A DNA stretch of 64,000 nt from JAXGMV01 sp040772085 (GCA_040772085.1 JAXGYU010000001.1:2232001-2296000); one strand, 5' to 3'; counted from the stretch's first letter, positions 7,533 to 16,875 are shown. Numbers and translations: made by a program. The notes: generated from the letters alone by a model not told the origin.

Positions 7533-9107
7533 TCAGATAATCATGCCCGGTCTGCTGCCATTATGGCGGCCATTTTCGATTACAACCTGACCGTTGGTCA
7601 GCACCCAGGGGATGCCGGTCGGATAATGCTTGGAATCGGTGAAGGTTGCGGTGTCCTTGACCGTCAGCGGGTCGAAGATGGTGACGTCTGCCTTATAGCC
7701 CTCGCGCAGATAGCCGCGGTCGGTCAACCCGAGCTTCCAGGCCGGCAGGGAAGTCATCTTGCGGACGGCTTCTTCCATGCTGAACAGCTTCTTCTCGCGG
7801 GCGTAATAGCCGAGCACGCGCGCGAAGGTACCAAAATTACGCGGGTGCGGTTTGCCGATGGCGAAGGGGCCGGTTGCCGCGTAACCCGAGCCATCACTGC
7901 CGATGGCGACGAAGGGCAGAACCAGCCCTTTGGCGACGTTCTCTTCGTTAATGGTGAACATGATGATCGATACGTTCATGTCAGCATCGAGCAGCAGGTC
8001 CATTGCGGCGTTCATCGGATGCGCGTTTCGTTCATCAGCGATCTGCTGCAGCGTCTTGCCTTCCACCTCAGGCACCTTGGGGCAGGAGGAGACCATCACT
8101 TTGTCCCAACCCACCGAGACCGGGTGCTTGCCGCTTTCCACTTCATCGAAGATGCGTTTTCGTGTCTCGGGATCTTTCAGCCTGGCTGTCATGGCTGGCT
8201 GACCGCCCACATGCGCCCAGTTGGGGATCAGGGAGGTCAGGCCGGTGTTGGACGCCGGATAGGGATACATATCCGCGTTCAGGTTCATGCCTTCATCGCG
8301 TGCCTTTTCAAGCAGCGCGATGGCTGAGTCCATCTTGCCCCAGTTTTTGGTGCCACTGGCTTTGAAGTGGCTGACCTGGACAGAGATATCGGTGCTGCGG
8401 CCGATCTCGACCGCCTCAGCCAGGGCTTCCATCAGCGTGTCACTTTCGCCGCGGATGTGACTGGTATAGAGGCCGCCTTCGTCCTTGGCAACCTGCGTCA
8501 GCGCGATCAACTCGTCAGTTTTGGCATACACGCTGGGCGTGTAGATCAAGCCGGTTGAGAATCCCTTCGCGCCGGCCTTGATGGCCTTGCGCACTTCCTG
8601 TTTCATGGCATCCAATTCAGCCGGGGTTGGTGCCTGATCGCTCATGCCCATGACTGTTTCGCGAACTGCGCCGTGACCGACCAGCGGCACAACGTTGACC
8701 GATGTGCCAATATTGCGCAGGTGGTCGAGGAAACCTTCAAATGTTGACCAGGTGACTTCGCGGAAAGGCTCAGCCTGCTTGTAGGATTCGTTCAGTTCAG
8801 CGCGCATCGTGTCGTTGATTGGCGCGATGCTGGAGCCGCAGTTGCCTACCACCTCGGTGGTCACGCCCATGTGGATCTTGCTGTCGGCGGTTGGCAGGAA
8901 TGGCAGCATGAAATCTCCATGCGAATGCATGTCAATAAACCCCGGCGCGACTGCCATGTCTGTGGCGTCAATGACGCGTTGGGCCTGCGCCTCCGAGAGA
9001 TCGGCTACGGCTTCGATTTTGCCGGCAGTGATGCCTACGTCAGCGCGTTTCGCGTGTTCACCGCTGCCGTCCATGACCTTGCCATGGCGTATGATGATGT
9101 CAAACAT
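7533..9107 (-). CDS. N-acyl-D-amino-acid deacylase (D-aminoacylase), amidohydrolase family
   Basis: Predicted zinc hydrolase of 524 residues that frees D-amino acids from N-acyl derivatives. Family features in order: APGFIDMHSHGDF with metal-binding histidines, GVTTEVVGNCGSSIAP with the cysteine ligand of D-aminoacylases, TSHIRGES, VQVSHFKASG and GSDGSGY with the catalytic aspartate. The C-terminal beta-sandwich part (GYKADVTIFDPLTV) is intact. Start supported by AAAGGA five bases upstream. It stands alone between two terminated or intergenic stretches. Together with alanine racemase and the L,D-transpeptidase in this window it suggests use of D-amino-acid material from cell walls (inference). 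Confidence 0.92.
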   Translation of the reverse strand: MFDIIIRHGKVMDGSGEHAKRADVGITAGKIEAVADLSEAQAQRVIDATDMAVAPGFIDMHSHGDFMLPFLPTADSKIHMGVTTEVVGNCGSSIAPINDTMRAELNESYKQAEPFREVTWSTFEGFLDHLRNIGTSVNVVPLVGHGAVRETVMGMSDQAPTPAELDAMKQEVRKAIKAGAKGFSTGLIYTPSVYAKTDELIALTQVAKDEGGLYTSHIRGESDTLMEALAEAVEIGRSTDISVQVSHFKASGTKNWGKMDSAIALLEKARDEGMNLNADMYPYPASNTGLTSLIPNWAHVGGQPAMTARLKDPETRKRIFDEVESGKHPVSVGWDKVMVSSCPKVPEVEGKTLQQIADERNAHPMNAAMDLLLDADMNVSIIMFTINEENVAKGLVLPFVAIGSDGSGYAATGPFAIGKPHPRNFGTFARVLGYYAREKKLFSMEEAVRKMTSLPAWKLGLTDRGYLREGYKADVTIFDPLTVKDTATFTDSKHYPTGIPWVLTNGQVVIENGRHNGSRPGMII

Positions 9108-9128
9108 GATTTCGTCCTTTCAATTGGG

Positions 9129-10340
9129 TCAAATGATTAAGAGCGGTACTGGCACAAAGGTCAGAATGAAAACGATAACGGCAATCCAGCCAAGCACTTT
9201 ACGCTTGCCATCAATGGGTGTGATCATGTCGAGCGGTTCAGCGTGGAACCTGCCGAGGAAGAAGATGATCAGCGCCCACAACCACCAGCCTTGCCAGAAG
9301 AAACCCATGACCATCATCGCCGCCAGGATAATGGGGTAGATGATCTTGGAGGCTTTCTCGCCGAACAGAACGAACCAGATGTGACCGCCGTCCAACTGTC
9401 CGGCAGGGATCAGGTTCAGACCGGTGACCAGCAGTCCCGCCCAGCCTGCCCAGGCGACAGAGTGCAGCAGCACATCCGTGCCGCCGATCGGACTGGGATG
9501 CCCGGTGAAGAAGTACCTGATCCAATAAAGCAGCGGCGAGAGATTATCAAAATCAACCGGCTTGGGCAGCCATTCGCCGAAGACAACGAATTTGGCGAGC
9601 AGGTACAGCAGGGAGTTGCCTTCCATTTGCAGCGACATGCCGGCTGGCAGATCCGAACTGAGGGTGTTCAACGGCGAGAGCGCCAGGCCGATCAGCAGGA
9701 CCGGGATGGCGATCACCAGCCCGCCAAGCGGACCGGCAACGCCGACGTCAATCAGCGCCTTGCGGTTGCGCGGCACGTCTTTCATATTAATGAAGGCACC
9801 CATGGTGCCGAAGGGACTGAATGGGAAGGGGATGAAATAGGGCAGGGTGACGTTCAAGCCGTGGTATCTGCCGACGAAGTAGTGAGACAGCTCATGCGTG
9901 CCGAGGATGGCAATGATGCTGACCGCGAACGGCCAGCCTTTGGTGATGAACAGATTGATCCAGCCCATTGCTGAGTCAGGCATTCTGCCTTCGGAAGAGT
10001 ACAACGCTCCGGTGAGCAGGACCGAGAGGATGGTCAGAATAAAGAGGACCAGATTGACCAGCCTGTTCGGCTGACTGCCCTTGGGCAATCCTTCAATTAT
10101 CTTGACGATATGCCGGCCGTCTTCCACTCTGAACAAAGGCGTCAACCCCATTGGTTTGAGGGCGTTGTACAGCCGGTCGAATGCCGCTTCGCTGTCTGCG
10201 TTCAGCAGCCGACCGCCGTACTTCACCAGAAACTTCTGTTTGCCAGTGCCATAGACGATATCTTCAATGCGGAAGATCTGGGAAACGTGATGATTGACCA
10301 GGTCAAAATTTACTGCCGAAATATCAGGTGTGTCGCTCAA
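9129..10340 (-). CDS. Site-2 protease family intramembrane metalloprotease (M50)
   Basis: A 403-residue membrane protease. The zinc motif GTHELSHYFVGRYHG and the second motif NLIPAGQLDGGH mark an M50 protease; the arrangement, with a soluble N-terminal domain of about 110 residues, resembles the EGY-type branch. A longer reading frame reaches 10445, but its first 35 codons would run through the selenocysteine tRNA gene. A TTG at 10340 with AGGAAG seven bases upstream is therefore the likely start (SDTPDISAV). Substrate unknown. No sigma or anti-sigma partner is adjacent. Confidence 0.9.
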   Translation of the reverse strand: MSDTPDISAVNFDLVNHHVSQIFRIEDIVYGTGKQKFLVKYGGRLLNADSEAAFDRLYNALKPMGLTPLFRVEDGRHIVKIIEGLPKGSQPNRLVNLVLFILTILSVLLTGALYSSEGRMPDSAMGWINLFITKGWPFAVSIIAILGTHELSHYFVGRYHGLNVTLPYFIPFPFSPFGTMGAFINMKDVPRNRKALIDVGVAGPLGGLVIAIPVLLIGLALSPLNTLSSDLPAGMSLQMEGNSLLYLLAKFVVFGEWLPKPVDFDNLSPLLYWIRYFFTGHPSPIGGTDVLLHSVAWAGWAGLLVTGLNLIPAGQLDGGHIWFVLFGEKASKIIYPIILAAMMVMGFFWQGWWLWALIIFFLGRFHAEPLDMITPIDGKRKVLGWIAVIVFILTFVPVPLLII

Positions 10341-10369
10341 AGTGCGTCTTCCTGTCAAATTAAATAAGG

Positions 10370-10463
10370 CGGGAATGGGTGGGGGTCGAACCCACCGCGG
10401 CCTGCTGAGCAACCCGCCGCCGGTTTTGAAGACCGGGAGACCCACCGGGACCTAGCCATTCCC
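10370..10463 (-). tRNA. selC: tRNA-Sec (UCA anticodon)
   Basis: A 94-nt tRNA gene with the selenocysteine-specific shape: 8-bp acceptor stem GGGAATGG/CCATTCCC, a 6-bp D-stem with a four-base loop, anticodon loop CTTCAAA (anticodon TCA at 10427-10429), a long variable arm with a GCGGC/GCCGC stem, and T-arm GTGGG-TTCGACC-CCCAC. The discriminator is G and CCA is not encoded. It shows that the organism inserts selenocysteine at UGA. No selA, selB or selD gene lies in the window. Confidence 0.95.
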
Positions 10464-10517
10464 ATTTTTAAGGATACTTCAGCAACCGATGATTTGCAAG
10501 GAAGCTTTGACGCTGAG

Positions 10518-11060
10518 TTAGAAAAGGAAGGGCAGCAGATGGTTGAGCTGCGGCAGAAATGGTAGAAACAGGTAGGCTGCCAGGATGCCAAGCAGCGCGC
10601 CGACTAGTACGTCGAGGACAAAATGCAGACCGGTCATGACACGTGCCAGCGCGACCAGCGGCGCCCAGATGATCAGAATGATTGCCAGCCAGGGCGGACC
10701 GAGGTGGAACGCCAGGGTCGCGATCAGAAAGGCGCGGGTCGCGTGCCCGGAAGGGAAAGAGTGCGGGTCGGTCTTGCGATAGACGCTGCCCCATTCACCC
10801 GGCGGGCGGGTGCGCTTGAAAACGAATTTAACCGCGAACACCAATAGCGCCGTGACGCCAATGCAGAATGCCATGTAAACAGCCCACTGTCGCCAGAACC
10901 CGCGCGTCAGCATCCAGAGGTTCGCCAGCGCGATCATCCAGAACCAGGAATCGCCCGAGTGTGCGAGGAATACCGCGCTTGCCCAGTTGATTGATTTATC
11001 TTGTTTGAGTCGCAGCCGTTCCGAAATTTCCCCGTCCCAGCGGGCTACTTTATCCAGCAT
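10518..11060 (-). CDS. PAP2 superfamily phosphatase
   Basis: A 180-residue membrane protein with the three-part phosphatase signature: KRTRPPGEWG, then SFPSGHATRAF, then ARVMTGLHFVLDVLVGALLG. Such proteins dephosphorylate lipid phosphates, for example undecaprenyl pyrophosphate or phosphatidic acid, on the outer face of the membrane. Five or six helices are expected. It overlaps the upstream nucleotidyltransferase gene by 11 bases, so the two are co-translated. The specific lipid cannot be told from the sequence. Confidence 0.9.
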   Translation of the reverse strand: MLDKVARWDGEISERLRLKQDKSINWASAVFLAHSGDSWFWMIALANLWMLTRGFWRQWAVYMAFCIGVTALLVFAVKFVFKRTRPPGEWGSVYRKTDPHSFPSGHATRAFLIATLAFHLGPPWLAIILIIWAPLVALARVMTGLHFVLDVLVGALLGILAAYLFLPFLPQLNHLLPFLF

Positions 11061-11841
11061 TACGCGCTAACCTTTGCATCAGGTAATCATTGACGATTTC
11101 ATATTGAAAAGGTTTGTCGACATCCATACCCATTTCGGCGTGGGGGCAAGGCAATGCCTTCCCGGCAAAGCCCATCTTCCTGCTGATCCGGCCTACTGTT
11201 TCCTCAAGCGTGATCGCACGGAGCAGCAGCAGGAACAGTGTGTCCAGTCCGATCATACCGGCTTGTTTGAGCACGTTCTTGCGCGATGCCGCCAGGCGGG
11301 TTGCCAGGTCGCTCTGATGATGGGTCATGCCAAGCCGGACCGCGTTGATATCTGACCCGCAGATCGTCATGTCCTTCAGCCTGACATAGGTGCGCTTTGA
11401 GGTCGGAAACTTCGCTTCCATCGTCTGCTGCGTAATGACGCCATAATAAAAATCAGCCTCATGCCGGCGGGTCTGATCGATCAGCCAAAGCACCATATCA
11501 GCAGTAATGGCTGGGATATCCGATGAGACCGACAGGGCGACCTCATCGGGGTCACGGTGCAATTCATCGATCAGGTAACTCGCGCCTGCCTGTACATTGG
11601 CCACAATGCCGCCATGATCCGGCAGGAAGATGCGGCTGGGATGCGGCATGATGGCTTCAGCTTCCGTTTGCCCGAGGATCAGGATCTTGTCGAGCGTGCC
11701 GGTTTCATGCAGGGCGTCAAGCACCCATTGCAGCATCGGCTTGCCGGCAATGGGCAGCAACGCCTTGTTGCCATTAGGCGCCAGGTTGAAGAGAGGGTCT
11801 TCCGGATTCCGCGAGCTGCCCGCCAGAACAATGGCATCCAT
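11050..11841 (-). CDS. MobA-like NTP transferase family protein
   Basis: A 263-residue protein with an N-terminal nucleotidyltransferase fold: MDAIVLAGSSRN, then NGNKALLPIAGKPMLQWVLDAL, where the lysine and the glycine-rich loop bind the nucleotide. VSSDIPAIT corresponds to the metal-binding aspartate segment. Relatives transfer NMPs to sugars or cofactors; here the acceptor is unknown. The gene starts directly after the stop of the upstream gene and overlaps the PAP2 phosphatase downstream. That neighbourhood suggests lipid- or envelope-linked chemistry rather than molybdenum cofactor work (inference). Confidence 0.8.
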   Translation of the reverse strand: MDAIVLAGSSRNPEDPLFNLAPNGNKALLPIAGKPMLQWVLDALHETGTLDKILILGQTEAEAIMPHPSRIFLPDHGGIVANVQAGASYLIDELHRDPDEVALSVSSDIPAITADMVLWLIDQTRRHEADFYYGVITQQTMEAKFPTSKRTYVRLKDMTICGSDINAVRLGMTHHQSDLATRLAASRKNVLKQAGMIGLDTLFLLLLRAITLEETVGRISRKMGFAGKALPCPHAEMGMDVDKPFQYEIVNDYLMQRLARNAG

Positions 11842-12759
11842 TTAGAGTTCCACCACGCTGGGCTTGATGCCCAATGTATCGAGGGCGTCATCCATTTGCT
11901 TGAAATACGCATCAGTGTTGCCGTAATCGATCGGGTGCCTGATGCCAAGCGCTGACACGATGCCGGCCTCCAGCACGTTGGTGCCGAAGGAGCGCCCGTC
12001 ATACATGGGTGTCGTTACCACCAGGGCGCGCACACCGGCAGCTTTGAATCGGGCTCGGTCTTCAGTAGTCGTGGTATTGGTCACGACGATTTTCCCGCTC
12101 ATGTCATGCGGCATATATTTGGTGATGTAGTGGCTGTCACCGGCGATCACATCAGCCCACTCAAAATACTTCTGATACTTCGGTGTGTGCTCATTCTGGC
12201 TTTCGCCGGTGGGGTAGACCCAGTTGAAGGGCAGCCTGCCGACTATCGGGGTCAGGAGGCGCACCAGGCGTTTGAGCGCGGCATCCGAATGCAGCGGGAT
12301 GGGCAATCCCAATGAGAAAATCAGATCGCCGATGATGAATTCATAACCCGCGTCCATGAACGAGCGCGAGAGACCGTAACGATCCACAGCGCTGATCAGC
12401 AGTGCCTTCTTTGGCTTGACGCCGCCCTCGCATAGCTCTTCGACAATGCCGGCCGCTTTTCGTTCGAGCGTCATTTTCAGCCCGGTGCCATCAACAACCG
12501 GCGTCCGCTTCACGCCGCGGATCAGTGGCTGGATGGAGTTGAGCGGAAACCAGTCGCGGTCAACTTTGAACCCAAGCAGCGCGCCGCCGACCCCAAGCGC
12601 GTCAGCGACACCATCGAGGTCGGAGTACAACTTTGCGGCGGCCTGCATATCGCCATTGGTGCCGACCCGCTCCAGACTGACCCGCTCGCCGAGTAAGTCA
12701 ACCTCTACTGTTTTATCCCGCTTGCTGGAGCCAAGGCTAATGCTGACGGCTCGTTTCAT
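11842..12759 (-). CDS. Conserved protein of unknown function
   Basis: A 305-residue soluble protein that I do not recognise with certainty. It has no signal peptide or membrane segment. The N-terminus contains RERVSLERVGTNGDMQAA-like charged sequence and a glycine-rich stretch (ALGVGGALLGF), and the middle contains PFNWVYPTGESQN and WADVIAGDSHYI, suggesting an alpha/beta, perhaps nucleotide-binding, fold. Similar proteins are sometimes labelled quinate dehydrogenase-like, which I cannot support. GAGGTG lies four bases before the ATG. It heads the three-gene run with the NTP transferase and the PAP2 phosphatase. Confidence 0.6.
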   Translation of the reverse strand: MKRAVSISLGSSKRDKTVEVDLLGERVSLERVGTNGDMQAAAKLYSDLDGVADALGVGGALLGFKVDRDWFPLNSIQPLIRGVKRTPVVDGTGLKMTLERKAAGIVEELCEGGVKPKKALLISAVDRYGLSRSFMDAGYEFIIGDLIFSLGLPIPLHSDAALKRLVRLLTPIVGRLPFNWVYPTGESQNEHTPKYQKYFEWADVIAGDSHYITKYMPHDMSGKIVVTNTTTTEDRARFKAAGVRALVVTTPMYDGRSFGTNVLEAGIVSALGIRHPIDYGNTDAYFKQMDDALDTLGIKPSVVEL

Positions 12760-12938
12760 ATCGCACCTCTGGTCCGATTAGTTTGTGATGACTACTGTCT
12801 TTGATATGGCTTATCAATTTTATCACCTGCGCGAAACGTCGCTCGAAGGCTCTTGTCACTTGAAATTCTGTTAAATTCACGTAAGTGAAACTAATAATGA
12901 CAAAATGGTTTCTTATCGTTATTATTACGATTCAGCCA

Positions 12939-12968
12939 TTAAGTTCGGGGAATCATATATGCTATACT
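12939..12968 (+). promoter_or_regulatory. Putative promoter of first peptide importer operon
   Basis: TTAAGT (12939-12944) and TATACT (12963-12968) with an 18-base spacer and an extended -10 TGC. It lies in the 297-base divergent gap, which otherwise holds only A/T-rich sequence and an AAGGAGAG ribosome site just before the first gene of the operon. Confidence 0.5.
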
Positions 12969-13056
12969 ATATTAACGTAAGCGGGAAATAGCCAGTTCAG
13001 GCGGTATTTTACGGGCTGGCATCACCCATATGGAAACCCAAGAAGGAGAGATCTAA

Positions 13057-14772
13057 ATGAAAAAAGCAAGAATAGTATTGTTCATCGCTTTGTTCGCCAG
13101 CCTGGCACTGGCTGCTTGCGCGCCTGCCGCGCCAGCTCCCGCGCCTGCCGCGACCGAAGCCCCGGCAGCGGCAACTGAAGCCCCAGCCGCGGCAACTGAA
13201 GCACCTGCTGCTGCTACCGAAGCCCCGGCGGCTGCTACTGAAGCACCCGCGGCTCCCGCTGAGGATTCTGGTGTGCTGGTCATGGCTGCGAACCTGGACG
13301 ACGTTGTTACGTTGGATCCCGGGTGGGCAGGTGAAACCACCAACCTGATGATCCACATCAACACTTACGACACGCTTGTCGACATCCGCCCCAACGACCT
13401 GACCGCCAAAGTGCCGCGTCTGGCCGAGAGCTGGGAAATTTCGGAAGACTTCAAGACCTACACCTTCAAACTGAAGGAAGGGCTGAAGTTCTCTTCAGGC
13501 AACCCTGTGACCGCTGAAGATGTGAAATTCTCATGGATGCGTTTGAAGAACATTAAGGGTGCTCCATCATTCAACCTCGATCTGGTTGAGAGCGTCGAAG
13601 TGGTCGATGACCTGACTGTTAAAGTCATTATGTCAGATACCAACCCCTCCTTCCTGGCCAGTGCTGCCAACCCCAGCCTGGGTATCCAGGATTCTGTCCT
13701 TGTGAAGGAACACGGCGGCACCGACGCTGAAGACGCCGACAAGACCGACACCGCCAAAGAGTGGATGGATCAGAACTCAGCCGGCAGCGGCCCGTACGTG
13801 CTCACCAGCTGGGCGCCCAAGTCCGAGATCGTGCTGGAAGCCAATCCCAACTATTGGGGCAAGGCTCCCGGTTTCAGCCGTGTAGTCCTGAAACACGTCG
13901 AAGACCCCACTACCAAGCTGCAGATGCTCGAAAGCGGCGATGCCGATATGATCGACTCTGTGGACTTTGACCTGGTAGAGAATGCCAAGGCCAATCCTGA
14001 CCTGACCGTTGAAATTGGCCAGACCCTGGACATCAACTACCTGGCGATGACCAGCAAATGCGACACCGAGACCGGCACTGCTACCGCGGCGATCGTATGC
14101 GACAAAAATGCCCGCAAGGCTATTGTTTATGCTATCGATTACGACGGTCTGATCAAATCCGTGCTCAACGGCTACGGTGTACGCGCTCCCAGCATCATCC
14201 CCCTGGGTGTCCTGGGTGTGGACCCCAGCAAAGTCTGGGGCCGTGATCTGGACAAGTCGAAGGAATTCCTGGCTGCCGCCGGTCATCCCGATGGCTTTGA
14301 CATGGAACTCTACTACGCTTCCAATCCTGTGCGCGAGATCATCGCCGCCAAGATCCAGTCTGACCTGAAGGAAGTTGGCATCAACGTCACCCTCATGCCG
14401 ATGGAACAGAGCGTCTATCTGACCGAAATGCGCGCGCAGAAGCTGCCCACTGCTTTCGGCGGCTGGACACCCGACTACCTCGACCCGACCATGTGGACCG
14501 ACTACTATGGCTTCCCGGATCGCAGCATTGCCTTCAGAATGTCCTTCAACAACCCACAGGCTGCTGAACTGGCTGCCGAGATCCAGATCCTGCCCGATGG
14601 TGAAGAGCGCGCCAAAGCGATCGGCGAGTTCCAGGACGTGCTGATTGAAGAGATGCCCTATACCATGCTTTATCAGGCCCAGCGCATCAGCGCCTTCCGC
14701 TCATACGTGAAGGGCTTCGAGTACCATCCTGTCTGGCTGGTTGATTTCTCGAAACTTTATAAAGAGCAGTAA
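13057..14772 (+). CDS. ABC peptide-type substrate-binding lipoprotein (family 5)
   Basis: Extracellular binding protein of 571 residues for a dipeptide/oligopeptide-type importer. A lipoprotein signal ends at Cys21 (SLALAAC). Residues 33-66 are a flexible linker of nearly five TEAPAAA repeats, then the SBP_bac_5 fold follows: LAESWEISEDFKTYTFKLKEGLKF, VTAEDVKFSW and a C-terminal lobe with VREIIAAKIQSDLKEVGINV. AAGGAG precedes the ATG. Two permease genes follow on the same strand; no ATPase gene does. The ligand could be peptides or another oligomer and cannot be read from sequence. Confidence 0.94.
   Translation: MKKARIVLFIALFASLALAACAPAAPAPAPAATEAPAAATEAPAAATEAPAAATEAPAAATEAPAAPAEDSGVLVMAANLDDVVTLDPGWAGETTNLMIHINTYDTLVDIRPNDLTAKVPRLAESWEISEDFKTYTFKLKEGLKFSSGNPVTAEDVKFSWMRLKNIKGAPSFNLDLVESVEVVDDLTVKVIMSDTNPSFLASAANPSLGIQDSVLVKEHGGTDAEDADKTDTAKEWMDQNSAGSGPYVLTSWAPKSEIVLEANPNYWGKAPGFSRVVLKHVEDPTTKLQMLESGDADMIDSVDFDLVENAKANPDLTVEIGQTLDINYLAMTSKCDTETGTATAAIVCDKNARKAIVYAIDYDGLIKSVLNGYGVRAPSIIPLGVLGVDPSKVWGRDLDKSKEFLAAAGHPDGFDMELYYASNPVREIIAAKIQSDLKEVGINVTLMPMEQSVYLTEMRAQKLPTAFGGWTPDYLDPTMWTDYYGFPDRSIAFRMSFNNPQAAELAAEIQILPDGEERAKAIGEFQDVLIEEMPYTMLYQAQRISAFRSYVKGFEYHPVWLVDFSKLYKEQ
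13153..13254 (+). repeat. 21-bp tandem repeat encoding TEAPAAA linker
   Basis: About 4.9 copies of a degenerate 21-base unit encode the linker between lipid anchor and binding domain. Synonymous sites vary between copies (GCC, GCA, GCT, GCG for Ala), so selection seems to act on the peptide rather than the DNA. Related TEAPA linkers occur in the two other binding proteins of the window. Confidence 0.85.
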
Positions 14773-14848
14773 ACCTTTGCATTAACCTGGGAGAGGGCGG
14801 ACACGCCCTCTCCCGCTGCCTACCTTTCTGCCATATCAGGAGAAATAC

Positions 14849-15868
14849 ATGAGCATTTTGACTCACCTGATTCGACGCTTGCTGTTGGTCATCCCCATGA
14901 TCATCGGAATCACCTTGCTGCTTTTTACGGTCACACGTATTGTGCCCGTAAACCCCCTGGCAGTCATCCTGACTGAGAGAACCATGCATGACCCCAAAGC
15001 CGTGGCTGCTGCCACTGAGCGCTGGGGACTGGATAAACCCGTAGCAGAGCAGTACTTAATTTATATGAAAAATCTGGCGCAGGGCGACCTGGGTGTTTCC
15101 TTCAAGACCAAGAACCCAGTTGCCAATGACCTTAAAAAATTCCTGCCGGCGACCATCGAACTGGCCATCGGTTCCTTTATCTTTGCCATCTCACTCGGGT
15201 TGCCGCTGGGCATTATCTCGGCGCTCAAATCCGGGTCGTTTATCGATCATTTCACACGCGTATTCGCGCTGCTTGGCGCTTCCATGCCGCCCTTCTGGTC
15301 GGGCTTACTGATGCTGTTTGTCTTCTATTACAAACTGAAGTGGCTGCCTGGCCCGGGCCGTATCGACGCGCGTCTGACCGCGCCGGATACGGTGACGGGC
15401 TTTTTCCTGATCGACTCGCTGGTGGCGGGAGATTTTGTCGCCTTTAAGAGTTCCCTCACGCACCTGATTTTGCCCTCGATCATCCTGGGCTGGTTCACGC
15501 TGGCGCTGATGGCGCGCATCACGCGCTCCTCCCTACTGGAAGTGCTGTCGCTGGACTATGTGCGTACTGCCCGCGCCAAAGGGTTGAGTGAATACATTGT
15601 CATCATCCGTCACGCGCTGCGGAATGCGCTTATCCCGCTGATTACCATTCTGGGTCTGGCCTTTGCCGGCCTGATGAGCGGCGCCATCATGACGGAAACA
15701 ATCTTCGCCTGGCCGGGTATTGGGAGGTATGCCGTAGAATCGTCGGTCAACCTCGACTATCCCTCGCTGATGGGCACAACACTATTGATCGCTATCATTT
15801 ATATGTTCGTCAATTTGTTCGTCGATGTCGCCTACGCGGCCATCGATCCACGCATCAGGGAGTCCTAA
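14849..15868 (+). CDS. ABC transporter permease, DppB/OppB family
   Basis: Inner-membrane permease of 339 residues with about six helices. The N-terminus (LIRRLLLVIPMIIGITLLLF) and the ATPase-contact EAA region (DYVRTARAKGLSEYIVIIRHALRNALIP) are typical of DppB. AGGAG precedes the ATG. Forms the channel together with the next gene product for the substrate bound by the upstream lipoprotein. Confidence 0.95.
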   Translation: MSILTHLIRRLLLVIPMIIGITLLLFTVTRIVPVNPLAVILTERTMHDPKAVAAATERWGLDKPVAEQYLIYMKNLAQGDLGVSFKTKNPVANDLKKFLPATIELAIGSFIFAISLGLPLGIISALKSGSFIDHFTRVFALLGASMPPFWSGLLMLFVFYYKLKWLPGPGRIDARLTAPDTVTGFFLIDSLVAGDFVAFKSSLTHLILPSIILGWFTLALMARITRSSLLEVLSLDYVRTARAKGLSEYIVIIRHALRNALIPLITILGLAFAGLMSGAIMTETIFAWPGIGRYAVESSVNLDYPSLMGTTLLIAIIYMFVNLFVDVAYAAIDPRIRES

Positions 15869-15870
15869 TT

Positions 15871-16785
15871 ATGTCAGAGCCAACTACTCCCGTGCAAGCA
15901 ACACCCAATCCGCAGAGCAACCTGCCAAAGTTTGACAGGGTGCAATCCGAAGACCCCTGGGCACGCCGTCTGCGCGCCCTGCGCCATAACGGTATGGCTA
16001 TGGGTGGTCTTGGCATCATTTTGGCGTGGGCGATCATCGCCATTCTGGCGCCCATCATCGCGCCGTACGACCCGCTCGGACAGGATGTGACCGCCAGACT
16101 ATCGCCGCCCTCCGGGACCCATTTCTTTGGCACCGATGAACTGGGGCGTGATGTCTTCAGCCGCGTTGTTCATGGCGCGCGCATCTCCCTGCCCATCGGC
16201 GTGATCGTTATCGCCTTTGCCATGACGGTCGGCTCGTTGGTGGGTGCTTCTGCCGGTTATATCGGCGGGATTTACGACCTGGTCATCATGCGTATCGCCG
16301 ACATCATGCTCGCGTTTCCGTCCATCGTGCTGGCGCTGGCCATTGCCGCGGTTTTGGGGCCAAGCCTGAGGAACGCGGTGATCGCCATGATCCTGGTCTG
16401 GTGGCCGGCCTACTCGCGTCTCATGCGCGGTCAGGTGTTGAGCGTGCGCAACAATGAGTACGTCACCGCTGCCGTTGTGGTGGGTGTGAAGAGCAGCAGC
16501 ATTCTGCTGAAACACATTCTGCCCAACACCTTCGCGCCCATTCTGGTCAAGGCTTCACTCGATGCCGGCGACGCGATCCTCAACATTGCCGCGCTGAGCT
16601 TCATCGGCCTCGGCGCTGTACCGCCGACGCCCGAATGGGGCGCCATGATCTCGATGGGGCGCTACAAGTTCTACAACTGGTGGATGACGACCTTCCCTGG
16701 TCTGGCAGTACTCTCAGTCGTGCTGGGTTTCAACTTCTTCGGCGATGGCGTCCGCGACGCTTTCGACCCTCGCCGCACTGGCTAA
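15871..16785 (+). CDS. ABC transporter permease, DppC/OppC family
   Basis: Second permease, 304 residues. It has the OppC N-terminal extension, then LAPIIAPYDPLGQDV, FGTDELGRDVFSRVVHGARISL and the EAA region NNEYVTAAVVVGVKSSSILLKHILPN. The short gap of two bases after the DppB-like gene and a GGGAG site show coupling. A terminator follows, so the operon ends without DppD or DppF ATPase genes; the ATPase must be supplied in trans. Confidence 0.95.
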   Translation: MSEPTTPVQATPNPQSNLPKFDRVQSEDPWARRLRALRHNGMAMGGLGIILAWAIIAILAPIIAPYDPLGQDVTARLSPPSGTHFFGTDELGRDVFSRVVHGARISLPIGVIVIAFAMTVGSLVGASAGYIGGIYDLVIMRIADIMLAFPSIVLALAIAAVLGPSLRNAVIAMILVWWPAYSRLMRGQVLSVRNNEYVTAAVVVGVKSSSILLKHILPNTFAPILVKASLDAGDAILNIAALSFIGLGAVPPTPEWGAMISMGRYKFYNWWMTTFPGLAVLSVVLGFNFFGDGVRDAFDPRRTG

Positions 16786-16804
16786 GCCCAATTGCTGTCA
16801 AATG

Positions 16805-16838
16805 AACAGCTCCTGCATATCGCAGGAGCTGTTTTTTA
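16805..16838 (+). terminator. Intrinsic terminator of first importer operon
   Basis: 12-bp perfect stem with a five-base loop followed by TTTTTT, 20 bases after the DppC-like stop codon. Confidence 0.92.
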
Positions 16839-16875
16839 GATTTCGATCCCAAGCCGCCCCCATGTTCAATAGCTT

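Noticed and set aside
7494..8327. 277-codon plus-strand frame opposite the D-aminoacylase
   Set aside because: It starts in the terminator hairpin and lies wholly antisense to a well-supported enzyme gene.
10341..10445. N-terminal extension of the M50 protease
   Set aside because: The 35 extra codons are the selenocysteine tRNA read in frame; a TTG with a good ribosome site lies at 10340.
13153..13254. Short tandem repeats considered as a CRISPR array
   Set aside because: They are an in-frame protein linker repeat without spacers; no CRISPR array or cas gene occurs in the window.
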